A stretch of 64,000 nucleotides of DNA from MGIIa-L3 sp11892u (GCA_965659685.1 CBFHXB010000002.1:1-64000), one strand, 5' to 3'; positions 1-9,880 are shown, counted from the stretch's first letter. Made by a program: numbers and translations. Notes: generated by a model not told the origin, from the letters alone.

Positions 1-2
1 CG

Positions 3-3000
3 CTCGGAAACACCGTGTACTTCACTTCGGAAACCAACCCGACCTCCAATGTGCATGACCTTTGGGCGTACAACACCGCCAACGAAACGACATGGTTCGT
101 GACCAACATCTCCGCCAGCAATTGGGGCTGGACCTCCAGCGGCGGTGTCGGGCATCCTGAAGTAACATCGTTGATTTTCGCCGGCAACACGCTCTACATC
201 CGTGAGGGCGGCGGCATGCGCTCGCACCAACCCGCCTCCATCAACTATCAGACGAACACGGGTGGAGCCGTCACTTCGTGGGCGATCAACGGCAGCCTGC
301 CGAGTGGCCTTTCCTTCAGCACGACCAACGGTAGCATTTACGGCACACCAACCGAATTGTGGACACAAACCTCCTACATGGTCTGGGCCAACAACAGCGG
401 AGGCTCAACCGTGACCTACCTCAACATCACCGTGGTCGACGACGTGCCAGTGCTCAGTTACACGCCGGCTTCGGTTGAACTCACGAACAACACGGCGCAT
501 CCTGACTTCCCGCTGCTGGCCACGGTCACCGGCTCGGGCGTCATCACCTCGTGGGCCATCAACGACAGCACCTTGCCCACGGGCGTCTTCTTCGGGACGA
601 CCAACGGCACCTTCTGGGGCACGCCGACGCAACTGTGGCCTGAGACCAACTACACGGTTTGGGCGAACAACAGCGGCGGCTCGACCTCGGTGACGGTGAC
701 GATTTCCGTTGTCGATCAGGTGCCCACCTTGGCCTATTCGCCGTCGTCGGTCGAATTGACCAACAACACGGCGAGCAGCGACTTCCCGCTTGTCCCAACG
801 CTCGGCGGTGCCGGCGACATCACCTCGTGGGCCATCAACGACAGCGCCTTGCCCACGGGCATCTCCTTCGGCACGAGCAACGGGACCTTCTGGGGTGTTC
901 CGACGCAATTGTGGCCGGTGCGGACCTACACGGTGTGGGCCAACAACAGCGGCGGGTCCGCGTCAGCGACCGTGACCCTCGAGGTGGTGGATCAGGTGCC
1001 GGTGTTGTCCTACTCACCGAACGCGGTTGACATGGTGAACAACACGGCGCATGCGGACTTCCCGCTTGCTGCAACCCTCACCGGACCGGGCGAGATCACG
1101 GGCTTCATCATCAACAACAGCGCCTTGCCTTCGGGTGTGTTCTTTGATTCGACCAACGGCACCTTCTGGGGCACGCCGACCGAGTTGTGGCCCGAGACGA
1201 CCTACACGATTTGGGCGAACAACAGTGGCGGCTCCACGTCTGCGACGGTGACCATCAGCGTGGTGGACCAAGTGCCGGTCTTGTCCTATTCCCCGACCAC
1301 GATCGAACTGCGTAACAACACGGCCCACAACAACATGCCGCTTGAGGCCATCTTGACCGGTCCTGGTGAGGTCACCTCGTGGGCCATCAACGACAGTGCC
1401 TTGCCCACGGGCGTCTCCTTCGGCACGAGCAACGGGACCTTCTGGGGCACGCCGACGCAACTGTGGCCGGTCACCTCCTACACGGTGTGGGCGAACAACA
1501 GCGGTGGAACCGCTTCGGCGACGGTCACGATCAGCGTCGTGGATCAGATTCCAACGCTGTCCTATGTGCCGTCGGCGCTCGTGCTGACCAACAACACGGC
1601 GCACGCCGACATGCCGCTGCACGCGGTCCTGACCGGTCCGGGTGAGATCACGTCGTGGGCCATCAACGACAGTGGACTGCCGACCGGGCTGAACTTCGGC
1701 ACGACGAACGGTACCTTCTGGGGCACGCCAACGGCCCTGTGGCCGAGCACCTCCTACACAGTGTGGGCGAACAACAGCGGTGGCTCGGTCACCGCGACGG
1801 TGACCTTCAGCGTCATCGACGAAATCCCAACCTTCGCGACGCCGAGCGTCACCTTCCAGTTCACGAACAACACGACCTCACCTGACCTGCCGTACACGCC
1901 GGTGCTCAACGGACCAGGACTCATCACCTCGTGGGCCATGAACGGCACCTTGCCCACCGGGCTGGTCTTTGAGCCTTCGAACGGAACGCTCTGGGGCGTG
2001 GCGACGCAACTGTGGCCGAACACGGCCTACACGATTTGGGCGAACAACAGCGGTGGCTCCTCGGTCCTGACCTTGACCTTGGAGGTCGTGGACCAACTTC
2101 CCGCTTTGTCCTACACGCCAGCGACCCTGGAATTGGTCAACAACACGGCGCATGCCGACCTGCCGCTTGAGGCCACCCTCACTGGACCGGGCGTCATCAC
2201 GTCGTGGGTCTTGGTCGGGGAACTCCCTGAAGGCCTGACCTTTGGGACCACCAACGGGACGGTCTGGGGCATCGCCACCGAATTGTGGCCGACGACCACG
2301 TACACGGTGTGGGCGAACAACAGCGGCGGGTCCTCCTCGGCGACGCTCGTGCTCTCTGTGGTGGACCAACTGCCCACCCTCAGCTATGTTCCGGACGTTG
2401 TCGTGCTGACCAACAACACCGCGCACGCCGACCTGCCGCTGCACGCGGTGTTGACCGGACCCGGTGAGGTCACGTCGTGGGTCTTTGTGGGCGAACTGCC
2501 CGCAGGATTGACCTTTGGAGCGTCCAACGGCACGCTGTCGGGCGTCCCTACCGAGTTGTGGCCGCAGACGACCTACACGGTGTATGCGAACAACAGCGGT
2601 GGCTCGACGTCAGCGACGCTGACGCTTACCGTGATCGACCAGTTGCCGAACGTCTCCTACGTGCCTGACGTGCTTGAGCTGGTCAAGGACACGCCGCATG
2701 CGGACCTGCCGCTAGCGCCGGTCGTGGCCGGACCGGGTCTCATCACCTCGTGGGCCATCGACCAAGCCTTGCCCTTCGGCGTCCAGTTCAGCACCGAGAA
2801 CGGCACCTTCTGGGGCACGGCGACCGAACTGTGGCCGGTCACCACCTACACGGTGTGGGCCAACAACAGCGGCGGGTCGGTCGTCATGACGGTCACCCTT
2901 TCCGTGGTCGATCAGGTGCCGACGCTTTCCTACACGCCGGAGCACCTGACCCTCGTGGTGATGGAGACCAGCACCGAATTGCCGCTTGCCGCGTCCCTCG

Positions 3001-4502
3001 AAGGGCCGGGCGACATCACCTCGTGGGTCCTCAGCGAGGCCTTGCCGCAGGGCCTGTTCTTCAGCACCACCAACGGCACCGTGTGGGGCATGGCCGAAGA
3101 GGTCTGGAGCAACCGCACCTACACGGTCTGGGCGAACAACAGCGGGGGCTCGACCTCGGCCAACTTCAGCCTTGAGGTCATCAGCCAGACGCCGAGGCTG
3201 CTCTACAGCGAAGACCTCGTGCTCATCGCCGGCGATGCGATACCGTCGTGGCAGCCCTTCGTGCTGTACGGCAGCGTAGACACGTGGGCGATTGAGCCCG
3301 ACTTGCCCGATGGCCTGGTGTTCACCGACGTCCTCGGGCGCATCACCGGCACGCCGACCACGCCTGCGGAGGCCATGACGTGGACGGTGTGGACCAACGC
3401 CACCGGCGTGGCGGTACCGTGGAACCTGACCATGACCGTGCTGCTCGACACCGACGACGACGGCATGCCAGACGCGCTTCCGGACGGCTACATCGGAGCA
3501 CTCGTCGAGGACCTTGACGACGACAACGACGGGTTGCTCGACGTGTTTGAGACCAACACGGGCGTCTTCCTCGGGCCCGAAGACATCGGTACGAACCCGC
3601 TGGTCGTCGACACCGATGCCGACACGTGGGACGACGCCGAGGAACTGACGTGCGGCGCAGACCCAAACAATGCGAGCGACGTGCCGGTGGACACCGACGG
3701 TGACGGCTTGTGCGATGCGCTCGAGGCCGACCCAGACGGCGACGGCTATTCCACGCAAGAGGAACTCGCATGTTCCTCGGACCCGATGAACGCGACGTCG
3801 ATTCCGGTCGACATCGACGGCGACGGGGCGTGCGACGCGTTGGCCAATCCGGAGGTGACGTTCACCAACGTCACGGACGAGGGCGAAGGGGTCGTCGTGA
3901 TTGGCCAATCGGTCCGCTTTGATGCGGTGACGGAGGACATGGATGTCGAGGCATGGACCATCGCCCCAGCCCTCCCCGCAGGCTTGACCTTCAACACGAC
4001 CGACGGAAGCATCAGCGGTACGCTGCCCGCGACGTCCCTCGAAGGCCGTTCAACGCACACCGTCACCGCACAAGAAGCGGGCTTTGGTCGCCTCTTCGCC
4101 GTCGACGTGACCTTGATCATCGCCCCCGACACGGACAACGACGGGATCGCAGACAACGACCCAGACGGCCTTGGTCCATTCCGAGGCGATATGGACGACG
4201 ACAACGACGGCTGGAACGACACCATCGAAGCCGCGTGCGGCAGCAATCCGGTTGATGCAACGTCGTACCCAGGCTCAACCTTTGCACTGGTCGGAGGTGC
4301 CTGCGTTGACCTCTCGTCAAAGCCGATTGACCCACCCACAGAGGAAGGTCCTCGCCTCTTCACCATGTTCCTCTTGTTCTGGATTGGCGTGGCACTTCTC
4401 GCGCTGCTTCACAGGACCAACGAACGCAGGGAGCACCGCAAGAAATTGGCCGCTGAGAAGGACGAGATGATCAGCAAGATGATTCAGAACGAGGAAGAGT
4501 GA
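3..4502 (+). CDS. Giant cell-surface protein with tandem Ig-like (He_PIG-type) repeats, 5'-partial
   Basis: The reading frame is open from the first bases of the window, so the N-terminus and any signal peptide lie upstream. About eleven units of roughly 92 residues follow, each carrying variants of TSWAINDS, LPTGVSFGT, NGTFWGTPT and YTVWANNSGGS, which resemble putative Ig (He_PIG) domains. Asx-rich calcium-type segments (DTDDDG, DDDNDG, DTDGDG) follow near residues 1145-1275, then one more Ig-like unit. A single membrane helix (FLLFWIGVALLALL) sits close to the end and is followed by a short charged tail, so nearly all of the protein should be extracellular. N-glycosylation sequons (NNT, NDS, NGT, NNS) recur at fixed places in the repeats. 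The likely role is an adhesin or surface-coat protein; the family assignment is by pattern only and no enzyme domain is visible. Confidence 0.85.
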   Translation, partial: LGNTVYFTSETNPTSNVHDLWAYNTANETTWFVTNISASNWGWTSSGGVGHPEVTSLIFAGNTLYIREGGGMRSHQPASINYQTNTGGAVTSWAINGSLPSGLSFSTTNGSIYGTPTELWTQTSYMVWANNSGGSTVTYLNITVVDDVPVLSYTPASVELTNNTAHPDFPLLATVTGSGVITSWAINDSTLPTGVFFGTTNGTFWGTPTQLWPETNYTVWANNSGGSTSVTVTISVVDQVPTLAYSPSSVELTNNTASSDFPLVPTLGGAGDITSWAINDSALPTGISFGTSNGTFWGVPTQLWPVRTYTVWANNSGGSASATVTLEVVDQVPVLSYSPNAVDMVNNTAHADFPLAATLTGPGEITGFIINNSALPSGVFFDSTNGTFWGTPTELWPETTYTIWANNSGGSTSATVTISVVDQVPVLSYSPTTIELRNNTAHNNMPLEAILTGPGEVTSWAINDSALPTGVSFGTSNGTFWGTPTQLWPVTSYTVWANNSGGTASATVTISVVDQIPTLSYVPSALVLTNNTAHADMPLHAVLTGPGEITSWAINDSGLPTGLNFGTTNGTFWGTPTALWPSTSYTVWANNSGGSVTATVTFSVIDEIPTFATPSVTFQFTNNTTSPDLPYTPVLNGPGLITSWAMNGTLPTGLVFEPSNGTLWGVATQLWPNTAYTIWANNSGGSSVLTLTLEVVDQLPALSYTPATLELVNNTAHADLPLEATLTGPGVITSWVLVGELPEGLTFGTTNGTVWGIATELWPTTTYTVWANNSGGSSSATLVLSVVDQLPTLSYVPDVVVLTNNTAHADLPLHAVLTGPGEVTSWVFVGELPAGLTFGASNGTLSGVPTELWPQTTYTVYANNSGGSTSATLTLTVIDQLPNVSYVPDVLELVKDTPHADLPLAPVVAGPGLITSWAIDQALPFGVQFSTENGTFWGTATELWPVTTYTVWANNSGGSVVMTVTLSVVDQVPTLSYTPEHLTLVVMETSTELPLAASLEGPGDITSWVLSEALPQGLFFSTTNGTVWGMAEEVWSNRTYTVWANNSGGSTSANFSLEVISQTPRLLYSEDLVLIAGDAIPSWQPFVLYGSVDTWAIEPDLPDGLVFTDVLGRITGTPTTPAEAMTWTVWTNATGVAVPWNLTMTVLLDTDDDGMPDALPDGYIGALVEDLDDDNDGLLDVFETNTGVFLGPEDIGTNPLVVDTDADTWDDAEELTCGADPNNASDVPVDTDGDGLCDALEADPDGDGYSTQEELACSSDPMNATSIPVDIDGDGACDALANPEVTFTNVTDEGEGVVVIGQSVRFDAVTEDMDVEAWTIAPALPAGLTFNTTDGSISGTLPATSLEGRSTHTVTAQEAGFGRLFAVDVTLIIAPDTDNDGIADNDPDGLGPFRGDMDDDNDGWNDTIEAACGSNPVDATSYPGSTFALVGGACVDLSSKPIDPPTEEGPRLFTMFLLFWIGVALLALLHRTNERREHRKKLAAEKDEMISKMIQNEEE
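433..3190 (+). repeat. Tandem array of about ten to eleven 276-nt coding repeats
   Basis: Junctions reading VVDQVP or similar recur near 433, 706, 982, 1260, 1537, 1813, 2086, 2359, 2630, 2908 and 3178, giving a period of about 273-282 nt (91-94 aa). Several stretches are nearly identical between units at DNA level, for example the bases encoding TSWAINDS. This suggests recent duplication or gene conversion as well as protein-level constraint. Confidence 0.85.
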
Positions 4503-4572
4503 CCCGCATCAGGCCTTGAACGACGGTTGATTCGAAGCGCTTCGGGCGAAACTGCCGTGCGTCTGTGCCCAA

Positions 4573-5193
4573 TCAGATGACGGGCGCTCCGACTTCGTAA
4601 CGTCCAATCTCGAGGACTTGGGTGTTGGTTCCTCCATCGGGGAGGTTGATGACCAAGTTCGCGGAGATGCCGTTGTTGTTGATGAAGTTCGGTCCACACT
4701 GGGCACCAGTCGGGGCAGTGTTCGTTCCGCCGTCGATACCGAAGAAGTACCTCGCTCCAGAAACGAGCTCCGTCGCAGTGTTGCTCGGGTCATCACCGAC
4801 TTCCCAAATCGAAGCACGCTCACCGCCCCCAATCGGGGGCCCTGAGATCCAGTCGTCGATCGTTCCGCTCCGGTAGTGGAGGGTATCCCCATTTTGCACG
4901 CACCAAAGGGTCCACTCAACGTCTTCGGCAAGGACGTTTTTCCCTTGGCTCTGGTACTCGATCATGAAGAGATAATCGTCGTATCCGTCCTCAATCCAAC
5001 CACCGACCACGATCATCTTCGTGCCCGCTTCTTTGTTCGCGTCAAGGGCCGTGTGTTGGGTTTGTTGGCTCATGTGCTCCACCATGCTCATGGCGGTGGA
5101 ACCGACGACGATCATCATGATGACGATCCCGATGTAGGTGATCATCAGATCAATCCCCACTGCACCTCCGTCGTCATGCCTCATTCGCCGCAT
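4573..5193 (-). CDS. Archaellin / type IV pilin-like protein
   Basis: This 206-residue protein has a class III (prepilin/archaellin) signal: a short charged start, then GG|AVGIDLMITYIGIVIMM and a long hydrophobic helix. The motif matches archaellins, whose FlaK/PibD-cleaved N-terminal helix packs in the filament core. The rest is a polar globular domain with two or three cysteines. It starts 9 nt after the stop of the FlaF/FlaG-like gene, and a GAGGGGAT Shine-Dalgarno-like sequence precedes ATG 5193; ATG 5184 is an alternative. It would be exported and assembled in an archaellum or adhesive pilus. Which filament cannot be told, because no FlaH, FlaI or FlaJ gene is in the window. Confidence 0.75.
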   Translation of the reverse strand: MRRMRHDDGGAVGIDLMITYIGIVIMMIVVGSTAMSMVEHMSQQTQHTALDANKEAGTKMIVVGGWIEDGYDDYLFMIEYQSQGKNVLAEDVEWTLWCVQNGDTLHYRSGTIDDWISGPPIGGGERASIWEVGDDPSNTATELVSGARYFFGIDGGTNTAPTGAQCGPNFINNNGISANLVINLPDGGTNTQVLEIGRYEVGAPVI

Positions 5194-5202
5194 TGCATCC
5201 CC

Positions 5203-5805
5203 TCACAACAGTTGATCTCCGACGCTGGGGTCGCTTCCGAGCGTGACACGGAATTCGAAGGTCCGGCCTCGCTCAAGGACGATGATCAGTTGGCCGTCAA
5301 AGTTGGCATCAAGATCGCAATCGCCCGTGCCGTCGATGGGCATGAACAGATGATACACGCCACTTGAATCGAAGAAATCCAGGTCGGCCGCCGTACGACC
5401 GTCCCCTGTGATGGACGTGGCCTCTTCGAAATCTCCTGTGCTGTAAGCCACCGTTTCTGCGGTGCCGGCAGCTCCGTCTGAACACAACAGGACCCATCGG
5501 ACGTCCACGTCTTCGACGGTACCGATGAGGTATGGCATCTCAAATCCGAAGTGAAGCTCGTCGTCGGCGATCGCCGCGTCGTAGCCGCTTAACTCCAAAA
5601 ACCGAAGCGAAACGATGCCATTGATCACGTCGGCTTGTTGGTCTGCAGATTCACGCCCGTCCACCATGGTCCGTTCGGTGATGGCCAGCAAGAAGGTGCT
5701 GAGGATGCTGGTGCTGACGAGCACCACGGAAAGGAACATCAGAGAGCTGACCGCAAATTCGGCCCGCTCCTCTTCAACGAGCCTCAAAGGGGCCCGTTTG
5801 CTCAT
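5203..5805 (-). CDS. FlaF/FlaG-like archaellum accessory (pilin-fold) protein
   Basis: A 200-residue protein with a charged N-terminus (RLVEEERAEF) followed at once by one hydrophobic helix (AVSSLMFLSVVLVSTSILST) and an extracytoplasmic beta-rich region. This layout fits FlaF/FlaG-type stator proteins or a minor pilin. The ATG at 5805-5803 shares ATGA with the stop of the upstream giant gene, so translation is probably coupled; a start six codons upstream (5823) is less likely. The downstream neighbour is the archaellin-like gene. Assignment rests on architecture and neighbourhood, not on a diagnostic motif. Confidence 0.6.
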   Translation of the reverse strand: MSKRAPLRLVEEERAEFAVSSLMFLSVVLVSTSILSTFLLAITERTMVDGRESADQQADVINGIVSLRFLELSGYDAAIADDELHFGFEMPYLIGTVEDVDVRWVLLCSDGAAGTAETVAYSTGDFEEATSITGDGRTAADLDFFDSSGVYHLFMPIDGTGDCDLDANFDGQLIIVLERGRTFEFRVTLGSDPSVGDQLL

Positions 5806-8800
5806 CCTTGGTACGGAACCCACGCATTTGTGGTTGCGTCCCAGTACGTAAGGTTGCCCTGCTCATCTCGGTTCCAATGCACACCATTCTCCTCCCATGT
5901 GGTTGCGCCGGCGTTCTCACCGAGTTCCGGCAGCGCCTTGTCCTCGGCGGCAAAGGTGGCCTCGGCCAGCGTGTCAATGTCGGCGGTCGTGCCCAAGCCC
6001 GTGGCGACGGTCGCGCCTTCGCGGCGAACCACCAACAAGGCAGCGAGACCAGCGATGGCCAAGAGCGCAACGACGCCCAAGATCAACCCGGTGCTGTTGC
6101 GCTCAGGCTCCAGCGTGGACCGCAAGCCGTCGTCGGGATATGCGTCGAATTGATCGGCAATGCCGTCACCGTCACGGTCGCTGTCGGCCGTGGCGTTGTC
6201 GGGGAAGGCGTCGAGGTCGTCGGTCACGCCGTCGTTGTCGGAGTCGAGTTGGTAGAGGGCGCAGCCGTCGGCGTTGACCACCGTCGTGTTGGTGGTCATG
6301 GGGCAACGGTCGTTTCCGTCATCCACACCGTCCATGTCGGTGTCGAGCTGCGACGGCACGCAACCGAAGATGTCGGCCACGGTTCCTGCAGGCGTTCCGG
6401 GGCAATTGTCCACCGCGTCGCTCCTTCCGTCCCCGTCTTCGTCCTTCTGAGAGTCGCTGCAACCGTCTTGGTCCACGTCCTCACCGGACGGGGTAGCGTC
6501 GCACTGATCGACGCTGTCGGGGATCATGTCACCGTCGGCATCGAGTTGGTACGGTGCGCAGCCGACGCCGTCTACCGTGCTTCCAGAGAGGGTGCCGATG
6601 CAGGCGTCATCGGCGTCCACAATGCCGTCACCGTCGGTGTCGCGCTGGTTTGGAGCACAGCCTTGGTCGTCCACGGATTCGCCGGCATCGGTGTATGGGC
6701 AGACGTCGTCGGCGTCCATCACGCCGTCCATGTCCGCGTCACGTTCGTTCGCAGCACAGCCCTCACCGTTGACGGTCATGCCAGGCGTCGTTGTCGGGCA
6801 CTGATCGCGGCCGTCGTCGATGCCGTCGCCGTCCGTGTCGAGTTCGATGGCGGCACAGCCGGAAGCATCCACGGTTCGTCCAACGGGCGTGTTCGGGCAG
6901 ACGTCGTAGAGGTTGACGACCCCGTCGAGGTCGCCGTCCTTCTGATCCTCTGCGCATCCAAAGCCGTCAACGCTCATCGTGGCGTTGGTTTGAGGGCACA
7001 CGTCGATGTCATCGGTCACGCCGTCGTTGTCTTCGTCGAGTTCGACGGTGGCGCAGCCCTTCTCGTCCACGGTCTCGCCTTGGGGCGTATCGGGGCAATG
7101 GTCGGGGGTGTTTCCGTTGATGTTGTCACCGTATCCGTCACCGTCTCGGTCGTTCCACTGGGTGGCGTCGTCAGGGAAGGCATCGGCGTTGAGGCCTGCG
7201 GCGTTGTCGCCGTAACCGTCACCGTCACGGTCGACCCACTGCGTGCCGTCGTCGGGGAAGGCATCGGGATTCAGTCCGGCCGCGTTGTCGCCGTACCCGT
7301 CACCGTCGCGGTCGTTCCATTGGGTGCTGTCCGCGGGGAAGGCGTCGCCGTCGGTCCCGGAGGGGTTGTCCCCGTAGCCGTCGCCGTCGTCGTCCTTCCA
7401 TTGCGTGTTGTCGTTGGGCCAAAGGTCGGCATCGTTCCCGGCGGGGTTGTCGCCGAATCCGTCACCGTCGCTGTCCTGCCATTGGGTGGCGTCGTTGGGG
7501 AAGGCATCGCCTTGGGTGCCCGTCGGGTTGTCGCCGTAGCCGTCGCCGTCGCTGTCCGCCCATTGGCTGCTGTCGTTCGGCCACAGGTCGGGGTTGTTCC
7601 CGTTCGGGTTGTCGCCGAATCCATCACCGTCGCTGTCCGCCCATTGCGTGCTGTCGAGCGGGAAGGCGTCGCCGTTGGTGCCGGAGGCGTTGTCGCCGTA
7701 TCCGTCACCGTCGCTGTCGGCCCACTGGCTCGCATCTGCGGGGTAGGCGTCACCGCCGTTGCCGGCGCTGTTGTCGCCGTATCCGTCGCCGTCGGTGTCC
7801 CAGTGCTGGTCCGGGTTGTTGGGGAACATGTCCACGGAGTCGTTGTAGCCGTCACCGTCGGTGTCCTTCTGGCTGAGCGCACAACCGTCCATGTCAACCA
7901 TCGCCCCAAGGGGCGTGTTGGGGCAGAGGTCGTACTCGTTGGCCACGCCGTCGCCGTCGTTGTCGAAGGTCATGGAGAAACAATCGGTGTCGCCAATCAT
8001 CTGTACCATGGTGCTGGTGTAGAGGTCCACCGCGGCACAGTACGTTCCGCTGCCGTTTGGCGTGGTGTACGTCCAGGCAGGGAGGCTCATGTTCTGAGCC
8101 GTTGCGGTGAAGGCGGTCATGGTGGAATTTTGCAGGGTCGCACCGGCGGCGTCCGTCAGGCGAATCTGGTGGTAATATCCATCGCCGACCACCAAGTCAA
8201 GCCCTTCGACGTTGACGTTGTTCGTCGCGGCCGTGGTGCTCTTCGTCACCGAGGTGATCACGAGGCTTGGCAATTGTGGAATGAAATCCCAACCGTGGAA
8301 GCCGTTGAATCCCTCGATGTTGGTGATGTTGATGGTCGCCCCTTGTTCCCAGAGCAAGCCAATCAATTCGTGGGTGTTCGTGTTGGTGATGCCCGTCCAG
8401 TTGACCTGCCAATTCATGGAGGTGGTCGCGGGGGTGAAATTCACGGTGGTTTCGTTGACGATCGAGGCGTTGAGTGAGGCCTCGACGTCGTTGCCGTTGG
8501 TTTGCAAAGCGTTGCCGAACGCCGTCTGGTCGTAGACGAACCACCACAGGGTCATCGGTGTGTTCGCCGTGAGGTTCGTGGCCTCGATGTCCCCCGTGGT
8601 GGAGGACGTGGCCTCGACCACGAGCACTTCGAAGAAGTAGCAATCTTGGCCGGCGGAAATGTACGTCCCGTTGGCGTCGAAGAGTTCGGCCACAACACAC
8701 ACCTCGGATTCCATGCCCACCGCGGCCGAGACGTGGGTCATCGTTGCGTTGTGACCCGTGCCGTTTGCGGTCAAGTTGAGCGTGCCCAGCGAGGTGCTTA

Positions 8801-9860
8801 GCACGGTGCCGTTCATCAACTCTTGATCCAAACTGAGGTTGACGCTGTAGGCACTGCCGTTGGTCAGCCCGTTCATGCTCAAGGCTGTGGAGGTGGTGTT
8901 GATGACGCTCGGCACCACACCGGTGAAACTCTGGCCTCCACCTGGTAGGTCGGTCGTGATCTCGATGTCGTAGGTGTTGATGGCACCGCTGTAGCCGTAC
9001 ACGCGGACGTAGGTGGCTTGTGTGAGCGAGGCGAACACCGTCATGGACTCGATGCTGCTGGTGCTGCCAGACCCGCTGAGGTAACCCCCAGTCGCGGTTT
9101 CCCAGCCGGTGTCGATGTCGCCGTTGAAGTGCTGGAAGGTCACGTTGACGTAGTACGTCACGCCAGCGACCATGTTCACTTCGAAGAAGTCCTCGTCCAC
9201 CGTGCTGTGGATGCTGAGGCCGGTGCAATCCAAGGGGAGGGTGGACGCAAGGGTGGCGGCGGAGACGCTGTCGTTTGGCTCAAGGATGTCCGAGGTGGTG
9301 GTGCCGTTGCCCGTGCATGGGTTCGGAGGGGCGCTGCCGCTGCTGTTGCCCGTTCCACCGCCGCCACCGGTGCTGCCGGTGGTAAACTTCCAGATGGTCA
9401 AGTTCCACGCACCGGAGGTGCCGGCGAAGGAGTAGGCGGAGATGCCGATGTACACCATGCCGCCGTGGTTGGTGAGGCTGCTGTTGGTGCTCACCGTCTC
9501 GGGGTTGCCAAAGTAGGAATATGCCATCGAGTTCTGGTTGGTGTCGAGGATTTCCAGATCGAAATCATCGCCAGACGCGAAGGACAGTTCCGCAGCCAAG
9601 CCTTCGTTGGTGTTGAGGGCCACGCGAAGGAAATCGAAATCGTCCGTGCCCGAGACCAATTCCCCGGATCCCGTGGTGGAGCCGCTGAAGATGAGGTTTG
9701 GAACGCTGGTCGTCGTGGACAAGTTGTCCGGAAGATCACCTGAGGTCATGCCCATGTCGTTTTGGTTGGGACCCACGGCACTCACGGCCGGAGTCACCGT
9801 CATGGTACCAAAAAGCAGCAAGGCGGCAAGGAGAATCGAGCGTGCACGCGTCCCGAGCAT
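5802..9860 (-). CDS. Giant secreted calcium-repeat (thrombospondin type 3-like) surface protein
   Basis: This 1352-residue protein starts at ATG 9860 with a clear signal peptide (RSILLAALLLFGTMTV...AVSA). Residues up to about 650 contain beta-sandwich-like domains, including pre-peptidase C-terminal-like segments with DxDFF motifs. Next come nine 26-residue units of the WADSDGDGYGDN type and about eight TSP3 units of about 36 residues (DxDxDGxxD...CP). A membrane helix (GLILGVVALLAIAGLAALLVV) is followed by a cytoplasmic tail of about 70 residues ending in aromatic motifs (VHWNRDEQGNLTYWD). Many DxDGDG loops imply calcium-stabilised rods. The downstream FlaF/FlaG-like gene overlaps its stop by ATGA, suggesting a joint surface-appendage function. 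A TATA box 25 nt upstream of ATG 9860 favours leaderless initiation. Confidence 0.88.
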   Translation of the reverse strand: MLGTRARSILLAALLLFGTMTVTPAVSAVGPNQNDMGMTSGDLPDNLSTTTSVPNLIFSGSTTGSGELVSGTDDFDFLRVALNTNEGLAAELSFASGDDFDLEILDTNQNSMAYSYFGNPETVSTNSSLTNHGGMVYIGISAYSFAGTSGAWNLTIWKFTTGSTGGGGGTGNSSGSAPPNPCTGNGTTTSDILEPNDSVSAATLASTLPLDCTGLSIHSTVDEDFFEVNMVAGVTYYVNVTFQHFNGDIDTGWETATGGYLSGSGSTSSIESMTVFASLTQATYVRVYGYSGAINTYDIEITTDLPGGGQSFTGVVPSVINTTSTALSMNGLTNGSAYSVNLSLDQELMNGTVLSTSLGTLNLTANGTGHNATMTHVSAAVGMESEVCVVAELFDANGTYISAGQDCYFFEVLVVEATSSTTGDIEATNLTANTPMTLWWFVYDQTAFGNALQTNGNDVEASLNASIVNETTVNFTPATTSMNWQVNWTGITNTNTHELIGLLWEQGATINITNIEGFNGFHGWDFIPQLPSLVITSVTKSTTAATNNVNVEGLDLVVGDGYYHQIRLTDAAGATLQNSTMTAFTATAQNMSLPAWTYTTPNGSGTYCAAVDLYTSTMVQMIGDTDCFSMTFDNDGDGVANEYDLCPNTPLGAMVDMDGCALSQKDTDGDGYNDSVDMFPNNPDQHWDTDGDGYGDNSAGNGGDAYPADASQWADSDGDGYGDNASGTNGDAFPLDSTQWADSDGDGFGDNPNGNNPDLWPNDSSQWADSDGDGYGDNPTGTQGDAFPNDATQWQDSDGDGFGDNPAGNDADLWPNDNTQWKDDDGDGYGDNPSGTDGDAFPADSTQWNDRDGDGYGDNAAGLNPDAFPDDGTQWVDRDGDGYGDNAAGLNADAFPDDATQWNDRDGDGYGDNINGNTPDHCPDTPQGETVDEKGCATVELDEDNDGVTDDIDVCPQTNATMSVDGFGCAEDQKDGDLDGVVNLYDVCPNTPVGRTVDASGCAAIELDTDGDGIDDGRDQCPTTTPGMTVNGEGCAANERDADMDGVMDADDVCPYTDAGESVDDQGCAPNQRDTDGDGIVDADDACIGTLSGSTVDGVGCAPYQLDADGDMIPDSVDQCDATPSGEDVDQDGCSDSQKDEDGDGRSDAVDNCPGTPAGTVADIFGCVPSQLDTDMDGVDDGNDRCPMTTNTTVVNADGCALYQLDSDNDGVTDDLDAFPDNATADSDRDGDGIADQFDAYPDDGLRSTLEPERNSTGLILGVVALLAIAGLAALLVVRREGATVATGLGTTADIDTLAEATFAAEDKALPELGENAGATTWEENGVHWNRDEQGNLTYWDATTNAWVPYQG
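6200..7104 (-). repeat. TSP3-type repeats, about 36 aa each
   Basis: About eight units share a core of G-C-A, then D-x-D-x-D-G-[IV]-x-D and D-x-C-P. The regularly placed cysteine pairs are typical of thrombospondin type 3/OmpA-linker repeats, where disulfides and calcium stiffen an extended rod. Confidence 0.8.
7105..7806 (-). repeat. Nine tandem 78-nt (26 aa) calcium-loop repeats
   Basis: Within the giant protein, nine consecutive 26-residue units each carry W-x-D-x-DGDG-[YF]-GDN, then a polar loop, then D-[AL]-[FWY]-P. The DxDxDG core is the calcium-binding loop pattern of EF-hand/TSP3-type repeats. Alternating GDAFP and DLWP versions suggest that part of the array expanded as dimers. Confidence 0.85.
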
Positions 9861-9880
9861 AGGCCTTGGGTCGATTGGTG

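Noticed and set aside
7105..7806. Evenly spaced 78-nt repeats that might suggest a CRISPR array
   Set aside because: Units are in frame, encode calcium loops, vary by synonymous and conservative changes and have no unrelated spacers.
5808..8477. Long open frame (889 codons) antisense to the calcium-repeat protein
   Set aside because: It is a Val/Gly/Arg-rich mirror of the DGDG repeats with no signal, domain or promoter. High GC and repeat codon bias keep the antisense frame open.
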